Under the pieces are notes generated by a model. The model saw nothing but the letters and a program-made list of their open reading frames with translations, was not told where the DNA came from and ran no database searches. A stretch of 64,000 nucleotides of DNA from assembly GCA_963976865.1 (NCBI GenBank), contig CAXBLY010000002.1:310001-374000 (forward strand), in the 5' to 3' direction. The number at the start of each line of letters is the position of its first letter. Position 1 is the stretch's first letter. Made by a program: the position numbers and the translations under genes. The stretch comes from UBA1858 sp963976865 (GTDB lineage Bacteria; Pseudomonadota; Gammaproteobacteria; UBA4575). Shown piece by piece: positions 14,961 through 23,865 of the stretch.

Positions 14961-17552
14961 ATGAGCAGTGTCACAATAATCATTCCCACGCTGAATGAGC
15001 AAGAAAATATTGATCCTCTATTAGAGGATCTGACGCAAATCACTATTGAAAACTGTGATATCAAGATTTTATTTGTAGATGACCAGTCAAAAGACAGCAC
15101 TGTCGCAAAAATTAAAGACTGGAGTAAACGACTAGATCGGATATCCGTATTACAACGCACCACTAACCCTGATTTGACACAGGCCATTTTAGATGGCGTT
15201 GCTATCAGTCAATCAGATTATATTCTGGTCATGGATGCCGACCTGAGCCACCCTGTTGACCGCATCCCCAATTTACTTCAACCAATTATTGATAACACCC
15301 ACGATGTCGTTGTCGGCAGCCGCTATACTCAAAATGGCGGTATCGCTGACTGGCCGATCCACAGACGGTTTTTATCCTGGTTTGGTGGATTGCCTGCCAG
15401 AGTATTAACGGATGTCAAAGATACCACTTCCGGATTTTTTGCGTGCAGGAAAGAGTGTTTTTCCAATATTGATCCGGATGCAAGAGGATATAAAATTCTT
15501 CTGGAATTACTCGCCTCTGGCCTGGACAAATTTCGAGTCACTGAAACACCTATAGTGTTCACTGACCGGATACTTGGCGAATCAAAATTATCCGGCAAAC
15601 AACTGTTACAGTATTTTCAGCGTCTGCTTGAATTAAGTGGTGGACGAATCAACGGCTCAACAACCAGTCGTTTTATGGCAGTCGGTGTTCTTGGTGTCGT
15701 AATTGATGCATTATTTTTCCAGCTTTTTTTAAGCAAGGAATGGAGTGTCAGCAGTGCTCATATCAGTAGCTTTTTTATTGCGGCCACTTTCAACTACGTT
15801 TTCAATTCAATCTGGTCGTTTAAGTATATACACGACTCATTTAATAGCTGGTTAAACAAGGCGGTCAAGTATATTTATTTTGGTTTAATCGCCTTGACTA
15901 TACGTGGAGGCGTACTTGCCATATTAATCAAGCTATTGGGAGTCGAACCCAGTCTGGCCATATACCCGGCAATAATAGCCGCTGCCATCGTTAATTATTT
16001 TGGCGCGTCATTCATAGTATTTCCTGGAAACATCAACAAGGAATTTAAATATAATTCGATTAACTGGCGCGTACTGGCGCTGGCAATGTGCGCATTCATG
16101 CTGATTTTGCGCTTTTTATACCTGGGTTCTACTGAATTAATTCCGGATGAAGCTTATTACTGGAACTACCAGGAGCACTTAAGCCTCGGTTATCTTGACC
16201 ACCCACCCATGGTCGCATGGCTTATTTGGCTAGGCACTAGTGTATTTGGCGACAATGAGTTTGGTGTGAGAATGTTTTCATATCTTTGTGGAATTGCCAC
16301 CTTATATTTCATCTATCAACTCAGCTCGTTACTGTTTGATAAAACCTCTGCCTATATATCGTTACTACTGACTTCAACTATTCCATTCACAGTAGCGACA
16401 GGCTTTCTCGCAACGACTGATGCTCTTCAGGTGACCTTATGGGCTGCATGCCTTTACTTCATAGCAAGGACTGTATTAAAAAATTGCTCTGCATCCTGGA
16501 TAAGCCTGGGTATCTGTATTGGGCTGGGCATGCTGTCAAGATACTCGATGGCACTGATCGCATTAAGTATTGTTATTTTTCTATGCGTCAACGCTCCATC
16601 ACGACGATGGTGGAAACACCCCATTCTATATGTTGCGGGAATCACTTCCCTAATTCTGTTCTTACCCACAATTTACTGGAATGCACAAAATGAATGGAGT
16701 TCATTTTTATTTCAAACAACGCGCCGCCTGAATCGTTCAACAGAATTTTCGACGCATTATTTATTACTCCACTTGATAATACTGCTGTCTCCATTAATCT
16801 TATTGTTTATTATCAACCTCTTTAAACATTTAACTTCACTGCTCACTGAGAGTATCAGTCAACTATCCGAGATTCAGGCGTGCAGACAGTTTTTCATCAT
16901 ATTCACACTCGTTCCATTATCTGTATATGTATACTTTAGCTTTACTCACTACCCACGATTTCACTGGACAGCGCCAATCTGGTTGATTGCTATTCCATTA
17001 ATGTCCTATGCACTTAGCCCCACTTCACAATTTGTTAACAAGAAACTATTCACCAAACTAACCTTGTATTCTGCGGCAACACTTTGCCTGATTTACGGTG
17101 GATTACTCCATTATGCCGCGCTGGGATTACCCATAAATACCAGCACACAAATCACTAATCATTACTTCTGGAAACAGACTGCTGTTGAGTTAGACGCAAT
17201 CGAGAAAGCGCTCACTCAAAAGACAGGGCAAAGGCCGCTCATTGTCGGGCTAAGTAAATGGTCAATTGCAAGTTCATTGCGCTTTTATGATGTGGACAAA
17301 CAGGTCGACAATATTATCTCCAGAAATGCAGTGGGCAGAACTGCCAGCATGTACGAACATTGGACAATACCCAGTGATTGGCATGGCCATCCTGTCATCT
17401 TTGTTGCCTTCAATGAGAATGATTTAAATTCTGCAGAAATTTCTGCACATGCTAGTAATTTAAGACAAGCGGAAAAGATCGTTATTTCCAATAATAACAA
17501 TAAGTTAAGAGAACTTAATTACAGAATAGCTGAAAAATACCAGATAAAGTAA
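14961..17552 (+). CDS. Three-module glycosyltransferase: DPM1-like GT2, GtrA, ArnT-like GT-C
   Basis: The 863-residue protein joins three units. Residues 1-230 are a GT2 dolichyl-phosphate-mannose-synthase-like domain (IIPTLNEQENI, FVDDQSKDS, MDADLSHP, DTTSGFFACRK). Residues about 236-355 are a four-helix GtrA domain (FMAVGVLGVVIDALFF...FNYVFNSIWSF). Residues about 375-863 are an ArnT/PMT-type GT-C membrane domain with the catalytic-type loop IPDEAYYWNYQEHLSLGYLDHPP near 393. Together they could make polyprenyl-phosphate-sugar, move it across the membrane and transfer the sugar outside. It is the last gene of the operon, 29 bases after the CMAH-like gene. The acceptor may be the sphingoid glycolipid or lipid A, and cannot be told from sequence. 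Confidence 0.85.
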   Translation: MSSVTIIIPTLNEQENIDPLLEDLTQITIENCDIKILFVDDQSKDSTVAKIKDWSKRLDRISVLQRTTNPDLTQAILDGVAISQSDYILVMDADLSHPVDRIPNLLQPIIDNTHDVVVGSRYTQNGGIADWPIHRRFLSWFGGLPARVLTDVKDTTSGFFACRKECFSNIDPDARGYKILLELLASGLDKFRVTETPIVFTDRILGESKLSGKQLLQYFQRLLELSGGRINGSTTSRFMAVGVLGVVIDALFFQLFLSKEWSVSSAHISSFFIAATFNYVFNSIWSFKYIHDSFNSWLNKAVKYIYFGLIALTIRGGVLAILIKLLGVEPSLAIYPAIIAAAIVNYFGASFIVFPGNINKEFKYNSINWRVLALAMCAFMLILRFLYLGSTELIPDEAYYWNYQEHLSLGYLDHPPMVAWLIWLGTSVFGDNEFGVRMFSYLCGIATLYFIYQLSSLLFDKTSAYISLLLTSTIPFTVATGFLATTDALQVTLWAACLYFIARTVLKNCSASWISLGICIGLGMLSRYSMALIALSIVIFLCVNAPSRRWWKHPILYVAGITSLILFLPTIYWNAQNEWSSFLFQTTRRLNRSTEFSTHYLLLHLIILLSPLILLFIINLFKHLTSLLTESISQLSEIQACRQFFIIFTLVPLSVYVYFSFTHYPRFHWTAPIWLIAIPLMSYALSPTSQFVNKKLFTKLTLYSAATLCLIYGGLLHYAALGLPINTSTQITNHYFWKQTAVELDAIEKALTQKTGQRPLIVGLSKWSIASSLRFYDVDKQVDNIISRNAVGRTASMYEHWTIPSDWHGHPVIFVAFNENDLNSAEISAHASNLRQAEKIVISNNNNKLRELNYRIAEKYQIK

Positions 17553-17572
17553 TTCACGCCCTTCAATGTATT

Positions 17573-17599
17573 CCTCAAACGGCCGTTACAGGTTTGAGG
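17573..17599 (+). promoter_or_regulatory. Hairpin that covers the ribosome-binding site of a small ORF
   Basis: CCTCAAAC (17573-17580) pairs perfectly with GTTTGAGG (17592-17599) across an 11-base loop. The right arm contains GAGG, the Shine-Dalgarno of the ORF starting at 17605, so folding would hide it. It lies 21 bases after the glycosyltransferase stop. There is no T-run after it, so it is not a normal terminator. Confidence 0.4.
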
Positions 17600-17604
17600 A
17601 TATT

Positions 17605-17745
17605 ATGAATAAGAAAATACGCACACAGACAACTGAGATCTTTAACAGGATTCAGGCATCTCTAAATAAACCTACCATTATTACAAAAACGACCAAACTA
17701 GTAGATAGGCGTTTACAGTCACGCTATCATATTGCCAGTAAATAA
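17605..17745 (+). CDS. Small basic protein, 46 residues (unknown)
   Basis: ATG 17605 opens a 46-codon frame ending TAA at 17743-17745. It is preceded by GAGG six bases upstream, a good ribosome-binding site. The product is rich in Lys/Arg/Thr (start MNKKIRTQTTEIF, end RRLQSRYHIASK), without a signal peptide or membrane helix. It stands between the glycosyltransferase and soxX on the same strand. I do not recognise a family, and a chance frame is possible. The good spacing and the hairpin on its ribosome-binding site are the reasons for listing it. Confidence 0.4.
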   Translation: MNKKIRTQTTEIFNRIQASLNKPTIITKTTKLVDRRLQSRYHIASK

Positions 17746-17796
17746 AAGGTACTCTCAAAATACCTTATTACAATCTGGCACAAATAGTTTGGAACC

Positions 17797-18135
17797 ATGC
17801 TAAATCGATCGATAAAACAGGTTAGTATTTTCTCAGTCTGCACTTTATTAAATTTATCTGCGATCTCTCATGCTGATGGAAAACAAATTGCCTTTGACAG
17901 AGTCAAGGGTAACTGCCTCGCGTGCCATAAAATTGAAGGCGGAGAAAGTCCTGGCAATATAGGACCAGAACTATCCAATATGAAGCAGCGTTATCCAGAC
18001 AGAAGCCTGCTAAGGCAAAGAATCTGGGATGAAACTCAATTTAATCCGTTTACAGTCATGCCACCGTTTGGCAAACACCGCATATTAACGGAAAACGAGA
18101 TTGACCAGGTTGTCGATTTCATTTATTCCCTATAG
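17797..18135 (+). CDS. soxX: Sulfur-oxidation cytochrome c SoxX
   Basis: The 112-residue protein has a signal peptide (residues 1 to about 26, ending SHADG), one haem c site CLACH near residue 39, and MPPFGKH near residue 88, whose methionine is the likely sixth haem ligand. This is the layout of SoxX, the monohaem partner of SoxA in the periplasmic SoxAX complex, which starts thiosulfate oxidation by coupling it to the SoxY carrier cysteine. Genes for SoxY and SoxA follow at 8 and 15 bases, supporting the assignment. The segment NIGPELSNMKQRYPDRSLL is typical of SoxX. Other class I cytochromes c are less likely in this context. Confidence 0.9.
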   Translation: MLNRSIKQVSIFSVCTLLNLSAISHADGKQIAFDRVKGNCLACHKIEGGESPGNIGPELSNMKQRYPDRSLLRQRIWDETQFNPFTVMPPFGKHRILTENEIDQVVDFIYSL

Positions 18136-18143
18136 GTATTACC

Positions 18144-18605
18144 ATGAATAAAACCACTAGAAGAACATTTCTACAACAGACAATTGGCTTATTTACACTA
18201 TCACTAAGCGGTGGGTTTAATATCGCAACCGCTGCATGGCAAAAAGAATTATTCAGCCCAGCCAGCGCGGATGAATTAATCAGTTCTCTTACCAACAATT
18301 CAGAGTTAGTGGTGAGTGATGCTATTCATATCAAAGCACCAGAAATCGCTGAAAATGGAGCAGTTGTCCCGGTTACTGTAGATACCTCTATTGAAAACGT
18401 AAACAAAATATCTATCCTGGTAGATAACAATCCCAGTCCATTAACATCATCTTATGACATAAATCCTAATCTTGAGGCATACGTGTCTACACGAGTTAAA
18501 ATGGCCAAGTCATCGAATATTGTTGCGGTAGTTTCCACTACGGATAACCAGCACTTTACAGCATCAAAGAAGATCAAGGTCACTATCGGTGGCTGCGGTG
18601 GATAA
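18144..18605 (+). CDS. soxY: Sulfur-carrier protein SoxY
   Basis: The 153-residue protein ends in GGCGG, the flexible carrier arm whose cysteine holds the sulfur intermediate in the Sox cycle. The N-terminus has a twin-arginine motif (TRRTFLQQ, residues 4-11) before a hydrophobic stretch, fitting Tat export, as known for SoxYZ. The middle (VVPVTVDTSIENVNKISILVDNNPSP) matches the SoxY immunoglobulin-like fold. SoxY normally works as a SoxYZ heterodimer, but no soxZ follows: soxA starts 15 bases downstream. The length leaves no room for a fused SoxZ domain. Confidence 0.9.
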   Translation: MNKTTRRTFLQQTIGLFTLSLSGGFNIATAAWQKELFSPASADELISSLTNNSELVVSDAIHIKAPEIAENGAVVPVTVDTSIENVNKISILVDNNPSPLTSSYDINPNLEAYVSTRVKMAKSSNIVAVVSTTDNQHFTASKKIKVTIGGCGG

Positions 18606-18620
18606 ACCAGAAGTTATCCC

Positions 18621-19460
18621 ATGTTGAAAATATTCAAATCGCTCGGCCTTATATTAATCATTTGTTCTCAGACAGTCATAAGCAGTCATGCTGAATTAAA
18701 AGATCCCGAGCACATAAAAGACCTCAATCTAATACAGAGTTACTTCAAAAAACGCTTTCCCGATGTGTCATTTAACGATTTTGCTAACGGAGTTTACGCA
18801 TTAGACAATACGGCTAGAGAGAACTGGGAAGCACTGGAAGAATTCCCACCTTATGAGGTTCACATCGAAGCCGGCGAGGAATATTGGCAAAGCCATGACA
18901 CCGTCTATAATAAATGTTTCCCCAATGGACCCTCAATCAAACATCAGTACCCAACATGGGATGAGCAATTAAATACTGTCATCACAGTACCTTTGGCAAT
19001 AAATTTATGCCGACAATCTCACGACCTATCCGAGCTGGATTACATGGGGATGGAGATGAATAGTCTGGTTGCATACATCGCTTATCAAAGTAGAGATAAA
19101 ATCATTAATATCACCATCCCAAATGAAAAAGCATTAAATGCTTATCAGCAAGGAAAGAAATTTTATTTTACACGACGCGGGCAGCTAAATTTTGCCTGTT
19201 TCCATTGCCATTTCGATAATGCAGGAAAAAGATTACGCACTGAATCACTAGGCCCTGCTCTCGGGCAAACCACCGGCTGGCCAACCTACAGGAACAAGTG
19301 GGGAGCACTGGGCCCCTTGCATAAAAGATATATTGGCTGCAATAAACAGGTTCGAGCTGCACCACTTGAAGCACAGAGCGAGACATACAGGAACCTGGAA
19401 TATTTTCATACGCATATGAATAATGGCTTACCCATCAATGGACCATCAGTAAGAAGATAA
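18621..19460 (+). CDS. soxA: Sulfur-oxidation cytochrome c SoxA (single haem site)
   Basis: The 279-residue protein has a signal peptide (to about residue 25, SSHAE) and one CXXCH site, CFHCH, near residue 193. The cysteine in IGCNKQVRA near residue 239 is the expected axial ligand of the active-site haem, modified to a persulfide in studied SoxA. The N-terminal half has cysteines in YNKCFPNG and LCRQSHD but no CXXCH, so this is the monohaem type rather than the dihaem Paracoccus type. Its partner SoxX is encoded two genes upstream. The stop abuts the start of the next small gene (19460/19461). Confidence 0.9.
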   Translation: MLKIFKSLGLILIICSQTVISSHAELKDPEHIKDLNLIQSYFKKRFPDVSFNDFANGVYALDNTARENWEALEEFPPYEVHIEAGEEYWQSHDTVYNKCFPNGPSIKHQYPTWDEQLNTVITVPLAINLCRQSHDLSELDYMGMEMNSLVAYIAYQSRDKIINITIPNEKALNAYQQGKKFYFTRRGQLNFACFHCHFDNAGKRLRTESLGPALGQTTGWPTYRNKWGALGPLHKRYIGCNKQVRAAPLEAQSETYRNLEYFHTHMNNGLPINGPSVRR

Positions 19461-19802
19461 ATGAAGACTGCCATATTTAATAGAATTTATTCCGCACTGT
19501 TACTCGCTGCTATACAAATGAGCAACATTTCTCCGGCATATAGCGATAGTATCGAATACCAGAATTTTGCCGAACATTTAGAGGCCATCAGTAATCTGGT
19601 AGATGAAGCCAGTCATAGCAATGGCTTGTGGCGGGAAACCAGAAACCTGATCAGCTCTGCAATACAATATGCAGAAAATGAAAATTACACATTAGCCAAT
19701 GAGACTTTGAGTGAAGCTGAATTCCAGGCAAAATCGGGAATTCAGCAAGCCACCAGTCAAAAAGACATTAACAAGCTTATTCCCGCCTATCTCCAGCGCT
19801 AA
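19461..19802 (+). CDS. soxK: SoxXA-binding protein-like (SoxK/SAXB) small periplasmic protein
   Basis: The 113-residue protein has a signal peptide (to about residue 28, PAYSDS) followed by two predicted helices. It contains LWRETRNLISSAIQYAENENYTLANETLSEAEFQA-type helical pattern in which a W-R-x-T element is followed by alternating A/L and K/E residues, then GIQQA. This agrees with my recollection of SoxK/SAXB, the small third subunit of SoxAX in some purple and colourless sulfur bacteria. Its ATG directly follows the soxA stop. The family call is by size, position and pattern, so it is moderately certain. Its last 4 bases overlap the end of the convergent prsT gene. Confidence 0.6.
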   Translation: MKTAIFNRIYSALLLAAIQMSNISPAYSDSIEYQNFAEHLEAISNLVDEASHSNGLWRETRNLISSAIQYAENENYTLANETLSEAEFQAKSGIQQATSQKDINKLIPAYLQR

Positions 19803-22183
19803 AGCGTTAGCTGCTCAAGCATGGCTTTTGCCTTATCTTTGCCAGTATAGTTTTGATCAGAATCAGTCGCCATTTTTAAATGCTTTTTAGCCTTTTCGTG
19901 ATTCTCACTATCAGCTGCATAAGCAGTTCCCAGATGATAATGCAACTCTGCAGCATCAGGCGCCATCGAAACAGCTCTCTCCAGAAGTTCAATCGCTTTT
20001 GTAATATTACCCGCCCGGTAGTTTACCCACCCTACCGTATCTAAAGATGCTGCTTCATCTATGTCTTCCAAATCAGCCACGTAAGTAAGCGCTTTTTTGA
20101 TATCACTCTCAACAGCCTGCTCATCTACCAGTATCATTGATACGTTATTTTTTGACAAAACAGAGCTAGGTACATCCCTGATTATTTTTTCATAGGTATC
20201 AATTGCATTATTTCTTTGACCTGACTGATATTGAGCCAGCGCCAGTTCAAGACCCAGCCTTTCTATCCCTGCACCTCTGTCGAATCCCTGTTTCAACACC
20301 TGTATGGATTTATCCCTGTCACCTTGAGCCGCATAAACCAGCGATAAGCCACGATAGGGAATCCACCATTTACTGTTAATCTTAATTGCGGAATTAAAAC
20401 TCCTGATAGCTAGATCATAATCTTTGGAAGTGATACCAACCTCTCCTAAAAGATTATAGGGAACCAGGTATTCCGGGTCTTCCTTGATAATACTGTTTAA
20501 TAATTCTATGGCTTTATCCTGCTTTCCATCTGACAGATATAACCTGACCAAGCCTGACAGTGGCTCATTTGCCCTGGGTTGTTTTTCCAACGCGAGCAAA
20601 AACTCTTTTTCAGCTGCCTGATTATTGTCTTCATTTTGCAGTAATACTCCAGACAAATAATAGCCCAACGGATTATCCTGCAAAGAAGTCTTCATAGCTT
20701 CTGCGGTTTCTTTTGCACCAGCATAGTCTTGATTAGCAATTTGTAAATCAAATAACGTTTTAATTGTTTCCAGATCTTCTTTATTCGATTTCAGCAGATC
20801 ATTGACTGTTCCTATAGCCGACTCAAAGTTATTGTCTTTTCCCTGAAGTCTTGCGTAGAGCAAACCCAGATCTTTATCATTGCTGTCAATATCTATAGCT
20901 TTTTGAAGCAGCTCTTTAGCCAGGTCTTCCTGATCATTCATAATATATGCGGTTGCAAGCTGCCTTATCGCAAAAGTATTGTTTGGCTGATCACGTAGTA
21001 CTGTTCTAAAATCAGATATTGCCTGAGGAGCGTCTCTCATCGATATTGCTAACGTTCCACGTAACACAAGTGCCCGTATGTTATTTGGCTGATCTGACAA
21101 TACCTGATGAACCAAATCTGAGGCGGTCTCTGAATCATTATCCTTGAGATACAGAAAAGCTAATTCATTTTTAGCCTCTATATGCTCCACGACAGAAATG
21201 TCATTTGATAATTGAGTAAATAATAGTTTTGCCTTTTCGACATTATTACTGGCCAAGTATCGCTTACCTAGTGCCAGACGTAATTTTCCATCATTTTTAG
21301 ATTCAGAGACAAACTCTTCCAGCTTTCTGGTCGCATCTTCTGAAGACTTATACGCATCCATAAACGAAATATAAGCTAACTGACTGTCACGATCATCAGA
21401 TTCAATACTGGATAACAACAAGTTTTCAGCTTCCTCTAACCGTGAGTTATTAGCGTAGATAGCCGCCAGCCTGTACACATAGCTGTTATTATCAGGATAT
21501 TGTGAAATCAAATCCTTATAGACAAGAATGGCATTATCAACATCATCAAGATGTCCATATAAAGCAATCAGAATTACCTGAAGCTCTTTTCGTTTCCTTT
21601 TATTAATTTCATCTTTAGCAATAATACTACTTATGTATGTAGCAGCTTCCTCAGTTTTTTCATCTTTAACTTTCAATGATGCAAGCAAGGTAATTGCCGA
21701 AAGATTATCACCTTCAAGATTAATCGCTTGTGCTGAATCTGTTCTGGCAGCAGAAATCGTATTATTCTTCAGATGAAAAATTCCTCTTAATGCAATGGCT
21801 GTAGCATTCTCCGGGTCTGTTACAAGTGCTTCTTCAATCAATTGATATGACTTGTCATTTTCACCCGAAATTAAATATATCTTGGACAATTCCAGTTTAG
21901 CTTCCACCGCATCAGGGTCCTGTTCCAATGCACCAAGCAGCAATTGATATGCCTTTCTCCACTCTTTATCTTCAAGCATACATCTGGCCAGTCCAACCAG
22001 ACCATCAACACTCTTTGGATCAATTTGCAGTGCATTTTTGTAGTCCAACTCGGCTTTATTGCAATCGTCCTGAAAATAGTGCTCATTACCACTTTGAAGA
22101 TATTTTTCTTTTCTGGACTCAGCCCCTCCGCAACCACTGAGTAACAGGGAAGCACATACTAAAACCACAATAAACTTACTCAC
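19799..22183 (-). CDS. prsT: XrtA/PEP-CTERM system TPR-repeat lipoprotein PrsT
   Basis: The protein is 794 residues when started at GTG 22183, which is preceded by AAGGAG seven bases away. An upstream ATG at 22261 would overlap the neighbouring transferase and push the signal peptide inward. The N-terminus is a lipoprotein signal ending LLLSGCGG, so it is anchored by lipid at Cys near residue 17. The rest is a long series of about 34-residue TPR units (repeated A-L-x-x-D-P and A-x-x-L-A patterns) up to the C-terminus. Size, lipobox and position beside xrtA match PrsT of PEP-CTERM loci. It probably serves as an assembly or export scaffold. It is the last gene of the minus-strand operon. Confidence 0.85.
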   Translation of the reverse strand: MSKFIVVLVCASLLLSGCGGAESRKEKYLQSGNEHYFQDDCNKAELDYKNALQIDPKSVDGLVGLARCMLEDKEWRKAYQLLLGALEQDPDAVEAKLELSKIYLISGENDKSYQLIEEALVTDPENATAIALRGIFHLKNNTISAARTDSAQAINLEGDNLSAITLLASLKVKDEKTEEAATYISSIIAKDEINKRKRKELQVILIALYGHLDDVDNAILVYKDLISQYPDNNSYVYRLAAIYANNSRLEEAENLLLSSIESDDRDSQLAYISFMDAYKSSEDATRKLEEFVSESKNDGKLRLALGKRYLASNNVEKAKLLFTQLSNDISVVEHIEAKNELAFLYLKDNDSETASDLVHQVLSDQPNNIRALVLRGTLAISMRDAPQAISDFRTVLRDQPNNTFAIRQLATAYIMNDQEDLAKELLQKAIDIDSNDKDLGLLYARLQGKDNNFESAIGTVNDLLKSNKEDLETIKTLFDLQIANQDYAGAKETAEAMKTSLQDNPLGYYLSGVLLQNEDNNQAAEKEFLLALEKQPRANEPLSGLVRLYLSDGKQDKAIELLNSIIKEDPEYLVPYNLLGEVGITSKDYDLAIRSFNSAIKINSKWWIPYRGLSLVYAAQGDRDKSIQVLKQGFDRGAGIERLGLELALAQYQSGQRNNAIDTYEKIIRDVPSSVLSKNNVSMILVDEQAVESDIKKALTYVADLEDIDEAASLDTVGWVNYRAGNITKAIELLERAVSMAPDAAELHYHLGTAYAADSENHEKAKKHLKMATDSDQNYTGKDKAKAMLEQLTL

Positions 22184-22226
22184 GAAATTCTCCTTCAGTA
22201 ACACTGAAATAAACATTAACTTTAGA

Positions 22227-23846
22227 CTATAGATAATTGAGTGTAATGGGTACAAATGCACTAAGTATCAATGTGGAACGTATTACCCACCAGTTTTTAG
22301 TGACATTAAACAATATGTACTCTATACAATAAAACAATATAATAAGTTTCATTATCAAAAGACTTAATCCATGATCCACAATTGGTGAATCAGGTAAATT
22401 CGGTATAACTATAGCAGTTGCAATCAACAGAAAATCCAGTGGTGAGCCGACAAATTTCTTTCTGCCTTCACCAGCAAAAAGTACTACTATAATAGCTACA
22501 CATATAAGAAGTGTGCCAACCTGAATGCTTTCGAGTACATTCCCCTGTCTTGCGTTCGCACCAAAATATATAGATAACACAATCATAATATGGATAGCGA
22601 CTCGTTCAACCCAGTGACAGGGTTTTTTGCCTGATATAAGCAGACCAATCGCACCTACAGCAATAATCGCTATAAGCAAAATTAATATATCTGCCTGAAA
22701 TTTATCTATCGTGATACTGGCTGTCAGAGTGTATACAAATACCAGCACGCCCAGAATCATAAACAGTTTTTCCGTATGCGTGTTAATAACTGCTTTGGCA
22801 AAAGAAGCTACCTTCTTCAGGAGTGACTGTTTATTATCCACAGAGGAAGTTTTATGTCTCGTTGCATAGCTTAATAGTATTGCCAGTATGGAAATAAAAA
22901 TAAAAGCTAACAAAACATTAATTTCTGTATCATAGCGCATAAAATACGCTGTAAGCACAAACACACTTTGTATAAGGTAGATAATCAGAACACTTTGATA
23001 GTGTGCATAACCATGATCCAGCAATCGATGATGCAGGTGATTTCGGTCTGCATTAAAAGGTGATTTTCCATGATACAGTCTAATTACCATCACCATTAAT
23101 GTATCCAGCACTGGCAAGCCAACCAACAACAATGGCAATACTTTAGCGTATGCACTATCCACACGATACGTTAACGCAACACTAAGTAACCCCAGAATAA
23201 AGCCCAAATACAGACTTCCTGTATCTCCCATAAATATCTTTGCAGGATACGTATTAAAACGTAAAAAACCAAATACAGCGCCGATAATTGCCAATACAAT
23301 TAAAATGACAGATAGATTATTGGATTCATAAGCTAACAGACCGATAATACTAAGAGAGAGTAATGCTTCACCTCCGGCGAGACCATCAAGACCATCCGAT
23401 AAATTAATAGCATTAGTAACGCCTAATATAAACAGGAAATAGACGAGTAATACCAACAATCCAGGCAGCAAATCATTGACAACAAAATGTGACGACTGCA
23501 TATCAATGAAACCAAATGTAAAAATTAATGCTACTGATAGTATCTGTATGGCAAATTTGATTTTATAGGACAGATTTTTTGCATCGTCCATCACACCTAA
23601 TACAAACAGCATGGCAATACCAGCCAGCACGCCAATGACAGGCGCATCAAGCTTCACCCAGCCTATAATGGGTATGACCGTTGAAATTACAATTGCGACT
23701 CCTCCGACTCTCGGAATAGGCTTGGCATGCACTTTCCTGGCAGACGGCATATCAACTATATCCAGTTTTTGATACATATATGTTAATGGCGGTATCAATA
23801 CAATGGTTGTAAACATTGCTACCAGAAATATTGTATAAAACAGCAT
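22227..23846 (-). CDS. Polyprenyl-phosphate sugar-1-phosphate transferase (MraY/WecA family)
   Basis: The 539-residue membrane protein has the WecA/GT4 signatures: DMPSARKVHAKPIPRVGG near residue 33, GVMDD near 83, TNAINLSDGLDGLAGG near 144, FMGDTGSLYLG near 207 and HLHHRLLDHG near 270. It would transfer GlcNAc-1-P or a related sugar phosphate from a UDP-sugar to undecaprenyl phosphate, starting exopolysaccharide repeat-unit assembly. The C-terminal 200 residues add more membrane helices than classical WecA (about 360 residues). This longer form is common in XrtA loci. It lies between xrtA (19-base gap) and prsT (43-base gap). Confidence 0.85.
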   Translation of the reverse strand: MLFYTIFLVAMFTTIVLIPPLTYMYQKLDIVDMPSARKVHAKPIPRVGGVAIVISTVIPIIGWVKLDAPVIGVLAGIAMLFVLGVMDDAKNLSYKIKFAIQILSVALIFTFGFIDMQSSHFVVNDLLPGLLVLLVYFLFILGVTNAINLSDGLDGLAGGEALLSLSIIGLLAYESNNLSVILIVLAIIGAVFGFLRFNTYPAKIFMGDTGSLYLGFILGLLSVALTYRVDSAYAKVLPLLLVGLPVLDTLMVMVIRLYHGKSPFNADRNHLHHRLLDHGYAHYQSVLIIYLIQSVFVLTAYFMRYDTEINVLLAFIFISILAILLSYATRHKTSSVDNKQSLLKKVASFAKAVINTHTEKLFMILGVLVFVYTLTASITIDKFQADILILLIAIIAVGAIGLLISGKKPCHWVERVAIHIMIVLSIYFGANARQGNVLESIQVGTLLICVAIIVVLFAGEGRKKFVGSPLDFLLIATAIVIPNLPDSPIVDHGLSLLIMKLIILFYCIEYILFNVTKNWWVIRSTLILSAFVPITLNYL

Positions 23847-23865
23847 AGGTATCTCTTATCAGAAA

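Noticed and set aside
18144..18605. SoxY might be a SoxYZ fusion that explains the missing soxZ
   Set aside because: At 153 residues with the carrier GGCGG at its end, it holds only a SoxY domain.
22184..22261. N-terminal extension of prsT to ATG 22261
   Set aside because: It would overlap the transferase gene by 35 bases and place the lipoprotein signal internally; GTG 22183 has a strong AAGGAG.
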